From G965220305 sp965220305 (GTDB lineage: Bacteria; Chloroflexota; Dehalococcoidia; Lucifugimonadales; UBA3495), in NCBI GenBank assembly GCA_965220305.1, contig OZ244817.1:1364001-1428000 (forward strand): a DNA stretch of 64,000 nt, read 5' to 3'. The first letter of the stretch is position 1. The number at the start of each line of letters is the position of its first letter. The translations under genes and the position numbers were made by a program. Below are positions 53,298-62,882 of this stretch, in pieces. The notes below the pieces were generated by a model. That model did no database searches, was not told the DNA's origin, and worked only from the letters and a program-made list of their open reading frames with translations.

Positions 53298-54872
53298 TTA
53301 ACCCGCCGCAACCCAGTCTACGACCCGTTCCCCAATCATGAGAGCCGTAGGATGCATGCCGCCCGACCGGGGTATTTTGGGCGCCACCGAGGCGTCGGCA
53401 ACCCACAACCCTTGTACTCCCCTGACTCGGCAATATTGGTCAACCACCGCCATGGGGTCGGAATCGGGGCCCATCTTACAGGTGCCGGACACATGCCGGG
53501 CCGTTCCCACCGTCTGGCGTATCCAGATGCTGAAAGCGTCGTCATCGGCCAGAATGTCATCCGTGGGCTGAATCCGGAAGCCCACTATATCATTGAACTC
53601 GTCGGACTCGATTATGCTTATCCCGAAGCGCAGGCCCTCGCGCACCCGCCGGATGTCGTCGGGGTGCTGCAGGTAATGGTAGTTGAAGCTGGGCTGCACC
53701 CCGGGGTCGGCGGACGCCAACCTGACGTATCCCGAGCCCTCGGGCAACCCGAGAGTACACGATATGCGGGCCGCCCGCTCGGGTGGAACGTCGCCGGTGA
53801 GGTATCTGGTCCGTACGCCGCGGACGCGCTCCTCCCGTTCATCGATGACGGTGCTGACCCGCAGCACCATGTCATTGGTCTTGCTCCATCCCTGGGAGGT
53901 GTAGTGCAGGCCGTAGTGGGGGGCCTCGAGGCCGGTGGTGAGGCTGACCCCATCCTTGACTTTGAAGGTGACCTGGGCGCTGAGGTGGTTCATCAGGTTC
54001 TGTCCCACCCCGGGGAGTTCCTGAATTACGGGAATGCCGAACTGCTCCAGTTGGTCCCTGGGGCCGATTCCCGACAGCATGAGCAACTGGGGAGACCGGA
54101 GGGCCCCAGAGCACAGCACAACCCGGTCCGCTTCCAAGGTGAAGACCTCGCCGCCGCTTTCAGCTTCCACTCCAACGGCCTTTGAACCCTCGAATAGTAC
54201 CTTTCGGACGTAGACCGCTCCCCGCACCGTGAGGTTGAGACGGTGACGCATGGGATTGAGGTGGGTTATGGCGGCGCTCATTCGCACGCCATCCAGGTTG
54301 TTGGTGGGCGAGATGCCCAGACCCGCGGGGTTGGGGCCGTTGGTATCCTCGGTGACGCCGTAGCCCAACCGCAGACAGGCGGCATTGAAGGCTTTCTGGA
54401 TGTCGGGCATCTCCCCCGACTGGCGGCGGCGCACCGGCATTGGCCCGTCGGTCCCGTGGTAATCGTCCTGAATGTCCAGGTCGCGCTCCATCTTCCGGTA
54501 GAAGGGCAGCACCTTGTCATAAGACCATTCATCGTTGCCGAAAGTTGCCCAGGAATCAAAGTCCTCGGGAAATCCTCTTTGCATTGCCTGACCGTTGATG
54601 GACGAGCCTCCCCCGATGACCTTGCCCTGGGCCACGTGGATCTCGCCTTGCTCCTCGGTGATTGTTCCTCGGAGGGCCCAGTTGTGTTCCGAGTCTGGGG
54701 ATTCCGCGTATCTGGTGCCGCCGAACTTTACCTCATCCGGCAGGCTGGCGAACTCGGGGTAATCATTCCCGGCTTCCAGCAACAGGACGGAGGTATTGGC
54801 GTCTTCCGCCAATCTGCTGGCCAATACCGAACCAGCCGCTCCTCCACCGACGACAATAACATCGTACTTCAT
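53298..54872 (-). CDS. GMC-family FAD oxidoreductase
   Basis: A 524-residue enzyme with AGGGAGGG before ATG 54872. N-terminal FAD site VIVVGGGAAGSVLASRLAED with LLLEAGNDYPEF, GMC signature 1 around GGGSSINGQAMQRG, signature 2 VVLCSGALRSPQLLMLSGIG, and C-terminal ARHVSGTCKMG and SVAPKIPRSGGMHPTALMIG. The second active-site residue after the His is present within GGMHPT. Oxidises an alcohol (choline or another substrate). Complete. Confidence 0.95.
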   Translation of the reverse strand: MKYDVIVVGGGAAGSVLASRLAEDANTSVLLLEAGNDYPEFASLPDEVKFGGTRYAESPDSEHNWALRGTITEEQGEIHVAQGKVIGGGSSINGQAMQRGFPEDFDSWATFGNDEWSYDKVLPFYRKMERDLDIQDDYHGTDGPMPVRRRQSGEMPDIQKAFNAACLRLGYGVTEDTNGPNPAGLGISPTNNLDGVRMSAAITHLNPMRHRLNLTVRGAVYVRKVLFEGSKAVGVEAESGGEVFTLEADRVVLCSGALRSPQLLMLSGIGPRDQLEQFGIPVIQELPGVGQNLMNHLSAQVTFKVKDGVSLTTGLEAPHYGLHYTSQGWSKTNDMVLRVSTVIDEREERVRGVRTRYLTGDVPPERAARISCTLGLPEGSGYVRLASADPGVQPSFNYHYLQHPDDIRRVREGLRFGISIIESDEFNDIVGFRIQPTDDILADDDAFSIWIRQTVGTARHVSGTCKMGPDSDPMAVVDQYCRVRGVQGLWVADASVAPKIPRSGGMHPTALMIGERVVDWVAAG

Positions 54873-54994
54873 GGACCCTCCCTAAACTTTCAATTTCCAG
54901 GCCTAACTGATTGCCATGAGGGACATTATAACTAAGAACCAAGTATCCAGGCTAGAAACACCTGACAAACCCCGTCGGCGCGCCAACAGGGCTC

Positions 54995-56833
54995 CTAGTC
55001 CCGGGCGCGGGCTCCGTCGCGGCGGTGACGCTTGCGGTCCAGGGCGGAGAGCTCCGCCTTGCGGAGACGCAGGTTCAGAGGCGTGACTTCCAACAGCTCG
55101 TCGTCAGTGATGAACGCCAGGGCTTCCTCCAGGCTCATCCGCACGGTGGCGTTCAGGCGCTTGGCTACGTCGGCGGTCGACGACCGCATGTTGGTCAGTT
55201 TCTTTTCCTTGCAGACGTTGATTTCGATGTCGCCTTCGCGGCGGTGGGAGCCCACAATCATCCCTCCATATACCATAGTGCCAGGATCGATGAACGTGTC
55301 CCCCCGCCCCTGGGCGTTGAGCAGCCCGTAAGTCACCGCCGCGCCTCCCTCGGACGCCACGAGTACGCCCCCGCGCTGGGACTTTATCTCACCTTCCATT
55401 GGCTCGTAGGAGGTGAAGATGCTGCTCTTCACTCCGTCGCCGCGGGCGATGCGGAGAAAGAAGGCGTTGAATCCGATCAGTCCCCGGGTAGGTATCTTGT
55501 ACTCCATGTGGACGTAACCGTTCTCACCGTAGCGCATATCCCGGAGTTGGGCCAAGTGGGCGGAGAGGTACTCGGTCAGTACCCCCACATACTCTTCTTG
55601 AGTGCTGATGTTCAGAATCTCGTAAGGCTCGTATATTTTGCCGTCGATCACCCTGGTGACCGGGGTGGGACGGGACACCTGAAACTCGAACTGTTCCCGG
55701 CGCATGGTCTCCACCAGAATGGACAGGTGCAACTCGCCCCGCCCGGCGACGACGAACACATCCGGGCTGAGGGTGGTATCCACCCGCAGACTGACGTTGG
55801 TCCGCAATTCTCTAATCAACCGCTCGTGCAGGTTGCGGGAAGTGCAATGGGCGCCCTCCCGGCCCATGAAGGGGGAATTGCTTACGCCGAAGGTCATGCG
55901 TACCGTGGGTTCGTTGATGTCGATGGTCGGCAGGGCCTCCGGGGAGTCTAGGGAGGCAATAGTATCGCCAATGGACACACCTTCGGGGCCGGTGACGGCC
56001 ACGATGTCCCCGGCGCGGGCTTCGGGTACTTCGACCCGCTCCATACCGTGGAACACGAAGATGCGCTCCAGGTTGTGGGTGCTGGTCTGGCCGCCCCGCC
56101 CCAGCAGGGCCACGTCATCCCGCAGCCGGAGCGTGCCGTTGGATATGCGGCCCACCGACACTTGGCCCAGGTAGTTGTCGTAGTCCAGGGCTGCCACCAG
56201 CATTTGCAGCGGAGCGTGGGGGACGCCCGTGGGCGGCGGCACCGACTCCAAAATCGCTTCAAAGAGGGGCTGCATGTCCACGCCGGGCGCGCCCGGGTCC
56301 CTGGTGGCGTAGCCCTGGCGGGCCGAGGCGTACAGCACCGGAAAGTCCAGTTGCTCCGCCCTGGTAGCCAGTTCCAAGAACAGGTCCTGTACCAACTCGA
56401 CCACCTCCGACACCCGGGCCTCGGGCCGGTCGATTTTGTTAATGACGACCATCGGCGTCACATTCTGCTTGAGGGCCTGGCGCAGCACGTAGGTCGTCTG
56501 GGGCATGGGACCGTCAACGGCGTCCACCAGCAGCAGGCAGCCATCGGCCATATTCATGACGCGTTCCACCTCGCCGCTGAAGTCGGCGTGTCCCGGCGTG
56601 TCGATAATGTTAATCCGGACACCGCCGTAGGAGACCGAGGCGTTCTTGGCCAGAATTGTAATGCCGCGCTCCCGCTCCAATGGGTTGGTGTCCATGATCA
56701 AAGCGCCCACCTGTTGGTGGGCCCTGAAGACCTGGCCCTGTTTCAAGAGAGCATCGACCAGAGTGGTCTTGCCGTGGTCGACGTGGGCTATGATAGCCAG
56801 GTTGCGAATCGCGATGTTTTGGTAGTCATTCAA
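54995..56833 (-). CDS. typA: Ribosome-associated GTPase TypA/BipA
   Basis: A 612-residue translational GTPase. G1 IAHVDHGKTTLVDALLK, G2 region ERERGITILAKNASVSY, G3 IIDTPGHADFSGEVERV, G4 VINKIDRPEARV. Domains II and III follow, then the TypA-specific C-terminus (RGDTFIDPGTMVYGGMIVGS, EKKLTNMRSSTADVAKRLNA). It modulates ribosome assembly and stress adaptation. A chromosomal housekeeping gene, it anchors the right half as core genome. Confidence 0.98.
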   Translation of the reverse strand: MNDYQNIAIRNLAIIAHVDHGKTTLVDALLKQGQVFRAHQQVGALIMDTNPLERERGITILAKNASVSYGGVRINIIDTPGHADFSGEVERVMNMADGCLLLVDAVDGPMPQTTYVLRQALKQNVTPMVVINKIDRPEARVSEVVELVQDLFLELATRAEQLDFPVLYASARQGYATRDPGAPGVDMQPLFEAILESVPPPTGVPHAPLQMLVAALDYDNYLGQVSVGRISNGTLRLRDDVALLGRGGQTSTHNLERIFVFHGMERVEVPEARAGDIVAVTGPEGVSIGDTIASLDSPEALPTIDINEPTVRMTFGVSNSPFMGREGAHCTSRNLHERLIRELRTNVSLRVDTTLSPDVFVVAGRGELHLSILVETMRREQFEFQVSRPTPVTRVIDGKIYEPYEILNISTQEEYVGVLTEYLSAHLAQLRDMRYGENGYVHMEYKIPTRGLIGFNAFFLRIARGDGVKSSIFTSYEPMEGEIKSQRGGVLVASEGGAAVTYGLLNAQGRGDTFIDPGTMVYGGMIVGSHRREGDIEINVCKEKKLTNMRSSTADVAKRLNATVRMSLEEALAFITDDELLEVTPLNLRLRKAELSALDRKRHRRDGARARD

Positions 56834-57253
56834 ATCTATTCACCCCATATACCATGATAGCATGAGGGCAAGATTATTGTTGGGGTTTATACTCATTTTC
56901 AAAACCCATGCCGAAGCCGCACCAGGAATTTCCAGCGGCGTTGGGCGTTCCGGGGCATGGTCGCTCCCTCCCACCGTCATTCCCGCGAAGGCGGGAATCC
57001 AGGGGTGGGGGCTTGCGCTATCCGGGGACATTAGACCATTCGCTACGCTCACAGTGACAATCGAAAGACCCTGGGCCCTGACCTCCCTGGTGTATCACTT
57101 TCCGCCGTACTGGACTATAATGCAGGTACACGCTTGATTAGCGCACCAAGGTTTGACACAAGAACGGACCGCTCCCCCGCTTCACCCCTCTTCTTGTTCA
57201 CCCCCCGCTGATTCACCTGTGTTGCCACTCTAAATTAGGGAGTCCGTTCTCTC
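56834..57253. other. Divergent intergenic region
   Basis: Lies between typA and the DEAD-box helicase. Contains one REP-like palindrome (56979-57002); no gene. Confidence 0.5.
56979..57002. repeat. REP-like palindrome
   Basis: GTCATTCCCGCGAAGGCGGG then AATC; same family as 51357-51383. Confidence 0.75.
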
Positions 57254-58639
57254 ATGCCTTATCAATCTGCGACCGCCCGCGTGCGCCCAGCCAACCGTAC
57301 CCAGCACCAAGCCGTTTGCGATGAATGCGGCACACCGGCTACCCTCCCCTTCCGGCCAGTCAAGGGCAAGCCGGTGTACTGCCAGTCATGCTTCGATGCC
57401 CGCCGCCACGGGCTTTCCTCGATGGTCAACACCTCGGTCAATACCTCCGCGAACAAGTCGTGCGCCACAATTGAGCCAGTCGTTGACAACGCCCCGACGG
57501 GTGGTCCCGTGTTTTCTGAGATGCCTCTAAAGGACGCTACCAAGACGGCGATTTCCCGGATGAACATATCAACCCCCACACCCATTCAAGAGAAGGCTAT
57601 CCCCCATCTCATGGCGGGACGAGACCTCATCGGCCAGGCGCGCACGGGGTCGGGAAAGACGCTCGCCTTCGCGGTGCCGATGACGGAGCGGTGCGACCCG
57701 TCCGTTCGGCAAATCCAAGGGTTGGTCTTGGTGCCAACCCGGGAACTGGCCATCCAGGTGGCCGGAGTCGTCAGGGCCCTGGCCGCTTCCCACCGGCTCC
57801 GCGTGACGCTGCTGTACGGTGGGCGGCCTCTGAGGCCGGAGTACATAGCGCTGAAGAACGGGGCCCAGGTCATCATCGGCACTCCGGGCCGGACCTTGGA
57901 CCACCTACGGCAAGGGACACTGGACCTGGGTTCGGTGCGATTTCTGGTGCTGGACGAGGCGGACGAAATGCTGGATAGAGGGTTTGCACCCTACGTCGAA
58001 GCCATCATAGGCCGGACGCCCAGGGAGCGGCAGACGACGCTCATGTCCGCCACGATGCCCGATTGGGTGGCCCAGACTGCCGCGAAGCACCTCCGTCAGC
58101 CGGTGAGGGTAGAAGTGGACCCGGGCCTGGAAGCGCCGCCCTCGGTGGAGCACCTGGTCTACACCATCCAGAAAAGCGACAAGATGGCAGCCCTCCGGAC
58201 CTTTCTGGACCGGCGAGACGGCGCACCGATCCTCGTCTTTGGCCGGACCAAGCGCGGGGTCAAACAGCTCGCCAGGCAACTGGATACGTTGGGCTACCCG
58301 GTAGGGGCGCTCCAAGGAAATCTGAGCCAAAGGGCCCGGGAACGGGTAATTACGGACTTCCGCTCCGGCGCATCGCCCATCTTGGTGGCGACCAACGTGG
58401 CCGCCCGGGGCCTGGACTTCGAGGGTATTGGCCAGGTTATCAACTTTGACCTGCCGGACTCCGAGCAGTTGTTCACCCACCGCGTCGGACGTACTGGCCG
58501 TATGGGCCGCTCCGGGGAGGCGGTAACGTTTATCACCGAGGACGACGAGCGGAAATGGCGTGAGATTGAGCGGGGCCTGGGACGTCGGTTCACCAGGAAG
58601 CCTTGGCGGGCGGCCACCAAGGCAATGTCACTTCGGTAG
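57254..58639 (+). CDS. DEAD-box RNA helicase with N-terminal zinc ribbon
   Basis: A 461-residue protein. Residues about 18-50 form a CxxC...CxxC zinc ribbon (VCDECGTPATLPF, VYCQSCFDARR), of a kind found in CxxC_CXXC_SSSS-type stress proteins. Helicase motifs: TPTPIQEKAIPHLMAGRDLI, ARTGSGKTLAFAVP, PTRELAIQV, VLDEADEMLDRGF, SATMPDWV, VFGRTKRGVKQLARQL, VATNVAARGLDFEG, HRVGRTGRMGRSGEA. It unwinds RNA duplexes in ribosome assembly or mRNA decay. The zinc ribbon is unusual and may give RNA specificity. Confidence 0.95.
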   Translation: MPYQSATARVRPANRTQHQAVCDECGTPATLPFRPVKGKPVYCQSCFDARRHGLSSMVNTSVNTSANKSCATIEPVVDNAPTGGPVFSEMPLKDATKTAISRMNISTPTPIQEKAIPHLMAGRDLIGQARTGSGKTLAFAVPMTERCDPSVRQIQGLVLVPTRELAIQVAGVVRALAASHRLRVTLLYGGRPLRPEYIALKNGAQVIIGTPGRTLDHLRQGTLDLGSVRFLVLDEADEMLDRGFAPYVEAIIGRTPRERQTTLMSATMPDWVAQTAAKHLRQPVRVEVDPGLEAPPSVEHLVYTIQKSDKMAALRTFLDRRDGAPILVFGRTKRGVKQLARQLDTLGYPVGALQGNLSQRARERVITDFRSGASPILVATNVAARGLDFEGIGQVINFDLPDSEQLFTHRVGRTGRMGRSGEAVTFITEDDERKWREIERGLGRRFTRKPWRAATKAMSLR

Positions 58640-58674
58640 CGACGCCCGTACCGCCCGGTGCGAGTTTGATTGTT

Positions 58675-58706
58675 CTACTCCAGGTAAACTGCATTACCTG
58701 GAGTAG
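58675..58706. terminator. Bidirectional terminator-like hairpin
   Basis: A perfect 13-bp stem CTACTCCAGGTAA / TTACCTGGAGTAG between the convergent helicase and PPOX genes; the PPOX stop codon lies inside the right arm. Confidence 0.7.
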
Positions 58707-59116
58707 TCCCAGGAGATAAACCGCTGGAGCGGGACCCGGATATAGGCTGCCCCGTCGCGCGGCTCTGTTGGAAGCTCCCCGTCTGGAACGCCTCGCAGTT
58801 TCGCCGCCTCTCGGGCGTAGTGCAGTATTTCCTCCGGGTCAGAGTGTATAGTGGCAACCCCCTGGACCATAAGACCCTTGATGTTGCCGGACGGTTTTCC
58901 CGGTTCCAGCAACAGGCTCACCTTTGGGTTGTCCTCTATATTCTTCAGCTTCCTGGTGTTGGCCCTAACGCCCATCAGGATTTCGTCGCCCAGGCGAAAG
59001 TAACCCAGGGGCACACTGTGGGGAAACCCGTCCGGGCCGATGGTGGTCAACGTAATCCAGCCGGGTCTGCTGTCCAGGAACTCTCGGGCCTCTTGAACTG
59101 AAAACTTTCGTGGCAT
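58694..59116 (-). CDS. PPOX-class (F420 or FMN) oxidoreductase
   Basis: A 140-residue split-barrel flavin protein, with GGGAGTG upstream of the ATG. REFLDSRPGWITLTTIGPDG, DEILMGVRANTRKLKNIEDN, PKVSLLLEPGKPSGNIKGLM and VQGVATIH follow the pattern of F420-dependent PPOX family enzymes. Acts as a dimer to reduce small substrates with a flavin or deazaflavin. Confidence 0.9.
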   Translation of the reverse strand: MPRKFSVQEAREFLDSRPGWITLTTIGPDGFPHSVPLGYFRLGDEILMGVRANTRKLKNIEDNPKVSLLLEPGKPSGNIKGLMVQGVATIHSDPEEILHYAREAAKLRGVPDGELPTEPRDGAAYIRVPLQRFISWDYSR

Positions 59117-59320
59117 ATATCACTCCCAATCGGATGCAATGGGTAGCTCCAAGGCGGGCCTACTCGGTAGGAGCAGGTAAGCGCTCAAAGGTGCTGGGCC
59201 GTTACCCTTGGGCACCGGCCATTGGAGGAACATAACCCCTGCGGCCCGTCCAGCCGGCACACCGATACCTCTCGATTGGCGGAAGCGGGAGTAGGCGAGG
59301 GGCTGGGACTCCGGGGCCAC

Positions 59321-59585
59321 TCAGGGAAGCAACACGTTGCTTGCCCGCGCCGCCTCGATATAGCTCTGGACATCCGCAGGCAGAAGGAACCGCTGCTTTT
59401 CGAGCTGCTGGGCTGCCTCGATGACCGCCCGCACGTACCCATCGTGGTCTTTGTATCGCTCCTCCAGCGAACGAAGGCGGGTAGTTGGACAAAACACCGC
59501 TATCGAAGTCCGGGCCAAAGTCCAATAGGTATCGGGTGCTAATCAGTCCGTTATAGGTAACGCCGGGAATGGTGGGCCAGCCCAA
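59321..59585 (-). pseudogene. Alpha/beta-hydrolase-domain protein, C-terminal remnant with frameshift
   Basis: PGVTYNGLISTRYLLDFGPD, then after a shift near 59495 RLRSLEERYKDHDGYVRAVI, LLPADVQSYIEAARASN. This is the end of the large alpha/beta-hydrolase-domain proteins (LDFGP.../L..RY..Y..YV..V). The front of the gene is missing upstream, where the 9-bp tandem repeat begins. Confidence 0.65.
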
Positions 59586-59644
59586 TTCCCGGCTTGGCGA
59601 CGGGTTGCCTGGCGAGTTGGGTGTTCGTCATGTTATTCCTTCCA

Positions 59645-59689
59645 AGGGAGCAAAGGGAGCAAAGGGAGCAAAGGGAGCAAAGGGAGCAA
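59645..59689. repeat. 9-bp tandem repeat, five units
   Basis: Unit AGGGAGCAA repeated five times without change. Located in an intergenic stretch between the hydrolase remnant and an NHL gene. A frame through it reads REQ repeats but has no other coding support. Confidence 0.9.
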
Positions 59690-59789
59690 TATTTTTTCAA
59701 CCTTCCCCATTTCCACCGGGAAGCTGCCAAGGACGGGGAACGTCGTCAGTCTCCACTGACGCCCGGGCCTGGCACAACAACGATGTCCC

Positions 59790-60824
59790 CTACAGCCCCA
59801 CCACTCGCACCCGATGGTTGTGGGTGTCGGCAATATAGAGGTTCCCGGCAGCGTCCAAGCCGCAGCCGTGAGGCCGGGCTACTCCGGCCCGGGTAGCGGG
59901 GCCGCCGTCACCATCGTCACCCCAGTGGCCGCCGGCGATGGTATTCACAATGCCGGTATCGGCATCAATGCGGCGCACCGCGTTGTTCTCGGTGTCTACC
60001 ACGATTATGTTGTTCTGGAGGTCGCAACGGATGGCCTTGGGCGCGCCCCAGGCAGCGGCCATAGCGGGGCCTCCGTCACCCGAATACCCTCGCACCGCCT
60101 CGGCGCCGGCCACAGTGGTCAGAATCCCCTCCGGGTCAATCTTTCTCACCCCATTGCCTTCCCGCTCGCAGACGAAGGTATTGCCCAGACCATCCATGCA
60201 CACCGCCCTGGGCCCCATGAGGCTGGCCTCGGTGGCCCGACTGCCATCCCCATCCCGGGACTTATCGCCGGTTCCCGCGAAGGTGGTAATGATGCCGGTG
60301 TCCAGGGCCACCCGGCGGATGCGCTGGTCCCGAATATCGGCAATCAGCAGCCCGCCTTTGCCATCAAGAAATACGTCGTTGGGTTCCCGCATCATGGCCT
60401 GGTCGCCGGGGCCGCCATCGCCCCCGTAACCCTCCTGCCCATCGCCCGCGACGGTGGACACAATGCCCGTTGCGCCGTCTATCTTGCGGACGACGAAGTT
60501 GAATCGTTCGGCCAGATATATATCCCCGTTGGTATCCACGGTTATGGCGTAGGGCATGTTGAAGCTGGCTTCCAGGGCGGTTCCACCATCGCCAGCGTAA
60601 TCGCTGTTGCCGTTGCCCGCTACCCGGGTGATGATGCCGGTTACGGCATCAATCCGGCGGACGAGATGGGTACGTCCCATGCAAACAAACATATTGCCCT
60701 GGGCATCGAAGGCGCACATGTAGGGCATTTCGCAGGCCGCCCGAGTAGCAGGACCGCCATCACCGTGAAAGCCCTCTTCCCCGCTCCCAACCACTGTCTG
60801 AATGATTCCCGTTGCGATTGGCAT
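59790..60824 (-). CDS. NHL-repeat propeller protein
   Basis: A 344-residue protein from ATG 60824 behind CGAGGAGAG; a longer upstream frame lacks a site. Six repeats of the form VAGxGxxGYxGDGGPAxxA...P..v..D..GN.yvaD..n.rvRkID (for example TVAGDGQEGYGGDGGPGDQA, GNLYIADTHNHRVRVV). This is the NHL type seen with bacterial Ser/Thr-kinase-linked or secreted propellers, but there is no signal peptide. Distinct from the two paralogues at 48.9 and 62.9 kb. Confidence 0.88.
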   Translation of the reverse strand: MPIATGIIQTVVGSGEEGFHGDGGPATRAACEMPYMCAFDAQGNMFVCMGRTHLVRRIDAVTGIITRVAGNGNSDYAGDGGTALEASFNMPYAITVDTNGDIYLAERFNFVVRKIDGATGIVSTVAGDGQEGYGGDGGPGDQAMMREPNDVFLDGKGGLLIADIRDQRIRRVALDTGIITTFAGTGDKSRDGDGSRATEASLMGPRAVCMDGLGNTFVCEREGNGVRKIDPEGILTTVAGAEAVRGYSGDGGPAMAAAWGAPKAIRCDLQNNIIVVDTENNAVRRIDADTGIVNTIAGGHWGDDGDGGPATRAGVARPHGCGLDAAGNLYIADTHNHRVRVVGL

Positions 60825-61282
60825 AATATACTCTCCTCGAAATGTCATGGGCTTCAACGGAGCCGGGCGGCGATTGGATAACAGTCCCATGACGGAGTCC
60901 CGGGCCTTCCGACCAGGGGCCGGGGCGCCGCGTAGCCCGCCCCCGCGAAGAATGACGCCAGCAAAGCTATTGTGGGCATTATAACGGGCAGGGCGTTCAC
61001 CCACCAGGCATTGTCGAGCTATGCCCAGGGTCTGTTGAAGGTCCCTGTCCAGGTATCTCCCGCTCACCCCGAGCTTGTTGAAGGGTGTCGAAGTTGAACA
61101 ACTTGATGAGAAGGAGGCAGGGGCAGGCGCACGGCTGTACGCCCCTACTCCTTTGGACGGGGGACTTTCCTGGACAAACGCACTGTGGCCGGCTTACCCT
61201 TGCCGTCGATGCCAACAGCAGCTACCAGAAATCACCCTGGCTTTGCCCGCCGTAACCCCCGGCCCGGCCAACGTCCAGCGGG
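60825..61282. other. Intergenic region
   Basis: No gene supported. A half-copy of the CGAGCTTGTTGAAGG-type repeat lies near 61069-61085. Confidence 0.5.
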
Positions 61283-62677
61283 TTACTGGGTGAAGGAGAT
61301 TCCGGACATTTCCTCGGCGGTCAGGGTCAGGTGGGGAATCAGCGCCCGGACATCGCTTATCTCTTCCAGGCTGTTGACCGCCTGAATAACCGCTTCGGTG
61401 CGGTGGGAGCCCAGCACCGGCTCCAACAGGTAACGGGCCTTGCCGTTGACCGTCTCGGTGTCCATGGGGTTCTGTTTCGTCCCGTAGGCGTGGGGCGTGA
61501 AATGGGACAGGGCGGTGCCGTCCGTCAGGGTTATCTCCACCCTGCCGCTGCGGGGGGCTTCCGGGTCCATCAGGGCTGGGTCGGCGATTAGCTCCACCCG
61601 CTCCTTCACCGCCAATATCTGGGGGTCGGACATACGCCCGTAGGAATGGGTGGACTCGAAGGTGACTTCCCCGTCCACCAGGGCCAGGGCAATCATGTGC
61701 TGGCAATTCACGTCGGGCATGGCCCGGTCGTTGACGATGCCCGCGCCGTCCTCGGGAAGCCGGACGGTGATTCGGGCCACATTGTCCACGGTCAAATCGT
61801 GTTGCTGGTGCAGGGCGAAGAAGGCGTCCAGGGCCGCCTGGATGGGGTAGCCCACCGGGTAGGGTTTGATGGCAGTTTCGGTCACGTAGAACCGGCTGCC
61901 CAGGTCGGCAACCATCTGCCCGGGCTCCGGGGCCGGTGAGTGGGCGTTCAGGACGTTGTGCTGGCCTTCCAGGGCATCAGCGACGCCGGAGAAGCCGGTC
62001 TGCACCATGATGGCGGCGGTGACTCCGTTGCGGGCGCCCATCCCCGAGAAGTCGAAGGCCTTTTCCACGTGCTCCAGGTCCCTGGGCCAACTCCAGACGC
62101 CGGATACCTGCTGGGCCGCGTAGGAGAGGGCGTACCGCATCCCGGTCTGGTCCAGCCTGGCGATGGATGCGGCGGCGGCGGCGCTGCCCATTGTAGAGCT
62201 GGTGCCCTCGGCGCTGCGGTGGTTGCCCCGCACCAGGTCCGGGCCCAGGGCCAGCAGGAAACGGCAACACACGTCGTAACCCAGCACCACGGCCCGCAGC
62301 AACTCCTGGCCGGAGCTGTCCTCCCGCTCGGCCATTCCCAGGGCCGCTGGCAGCACCGAGCAGCCGGGGTGGGACTTGGTGACCGGCTCGAAGTCGTCAG
62401 TCTCGTCGGCGTGGCCGAACATACCGTTCACCAGGGCGGCGTTGACCGCCGAGGTCTTCAGGTTGGTGGTCAACACCGAGGACTCGGGCACACCCCCCTG
62501 CAACTCGACGTACTTAATCGCCATCTCCCCCGCTTTGAGGCGACCCCCGGAAACGCAGGCTCCCAGGGAGTCGATGATGCGGTGCTTGGCCGCCAGAATC
62601 ACGTCGGCGGGCAGGGAGCGCTGACGCGCCTCGGCCATATACTGGGCCAGTACGCCGGTGATGCCGTTGGTTGTCAT
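61283..62677 (-). CDS. MmgE/PrpD-family protein
   Basis: A 464-residue protein, best start ATG 62677 (MTTNGITGVLAQYMAEARQR). MmgE/PrpD marks: AAKHRIIDSLGACVSGGRLK, NGMFGHADETDDFEPVTKSH, PGCSVLPAALGMAE and AIKPYPVGYPIQAALDAFFA. The family contains 2-methylcitrate dehydratase and related dehydratases or isomerases. No other methylcitrate-cycle gene is beside it, so the substrate stays open. Confidence 0.93.
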   Translation of the reverse strand: MTTNGITGVLAQYMAEARQRSLPADVILAAKHRIIDSLGACVSGGRLKAGEMAIKYVELQGGVPESSVLTTNLKTSAVNAALVNGMFGHADETDDFEPVTKSHPGCSVLPAALGMAEREDSSGQELLRAVVLGYDVCCRFLLALGPDLVRGNHRSAEGTSSTMGSAAAAASIARLDQTGMRYALSYAAQQVSGVWSWPRDLEHVEKAFDFSGMGARNGVTAAIMVQTGFSGVADALEGQHNVLNAHSPAPEPGQMVADLGSRFYVTETAIKPYPVGYPIQAALDAFFALHQQHDLTVDNVARITVRLPEDGAGIVNDRAMPDVNCQHMIALALVDGEVTFESTHSYGRMSDPQILAVKERVELIADPALMDPEAPRSGRVEITLTDGTALSHFTPHAYGTKQNPMDTETVNGKARYLLEPVLGSHRTEAVIQAVNSLEEISDVRALIPHLTLTAEEMSGISFTQ

Positions 62678-62775
62678 GGGGTGTACGACCTCGTCAACGG
62701 CGGCCCCAAGGGCCACCAATTTTGGCTTTGCCGAGCTTGCCCGGGGCCTTTGGATAGCCCTTGTTCAGGTTAGTC

Positions 62776-62838
62776 CCCGCTCATCCTGAGCTTGTCGAAG
62801 GGCGGCCCCGTGTTTCGACAAGCTCAGGATGAGCGGGT
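62776..62838. repeat. Long inverted repeat of the CTGAGCTTGTCGAAG type
   Basis: CCGCTCATCCTGAGCTTGTC and its complement GACAAGCTCAGGATGAGCGG face each other around a 20-base loop. A common dispersed intergenic repeat in bacteria; also usable as a terminator for the MmgE/NHL pair. Confidence 0.85.
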
Positions 62839-62882
62839 TGCCACGTATAACAGAAGGACTCCGGGAGATTTTGCGCCAGGGG

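Noticed and set aside
51357..57002. REP-like CCCGCGAAnGCGGG palindromes as novel elements
   Set aside because: They belong to a widespread type of intergenic bacterial repeat and are listed only as repeats.
59594..59896. Frame encoding REQ repeats
   Set aside because: Arises from the 9-bp tandem repeat and overlaps the 3' end of an NHL gene; no other coding support.
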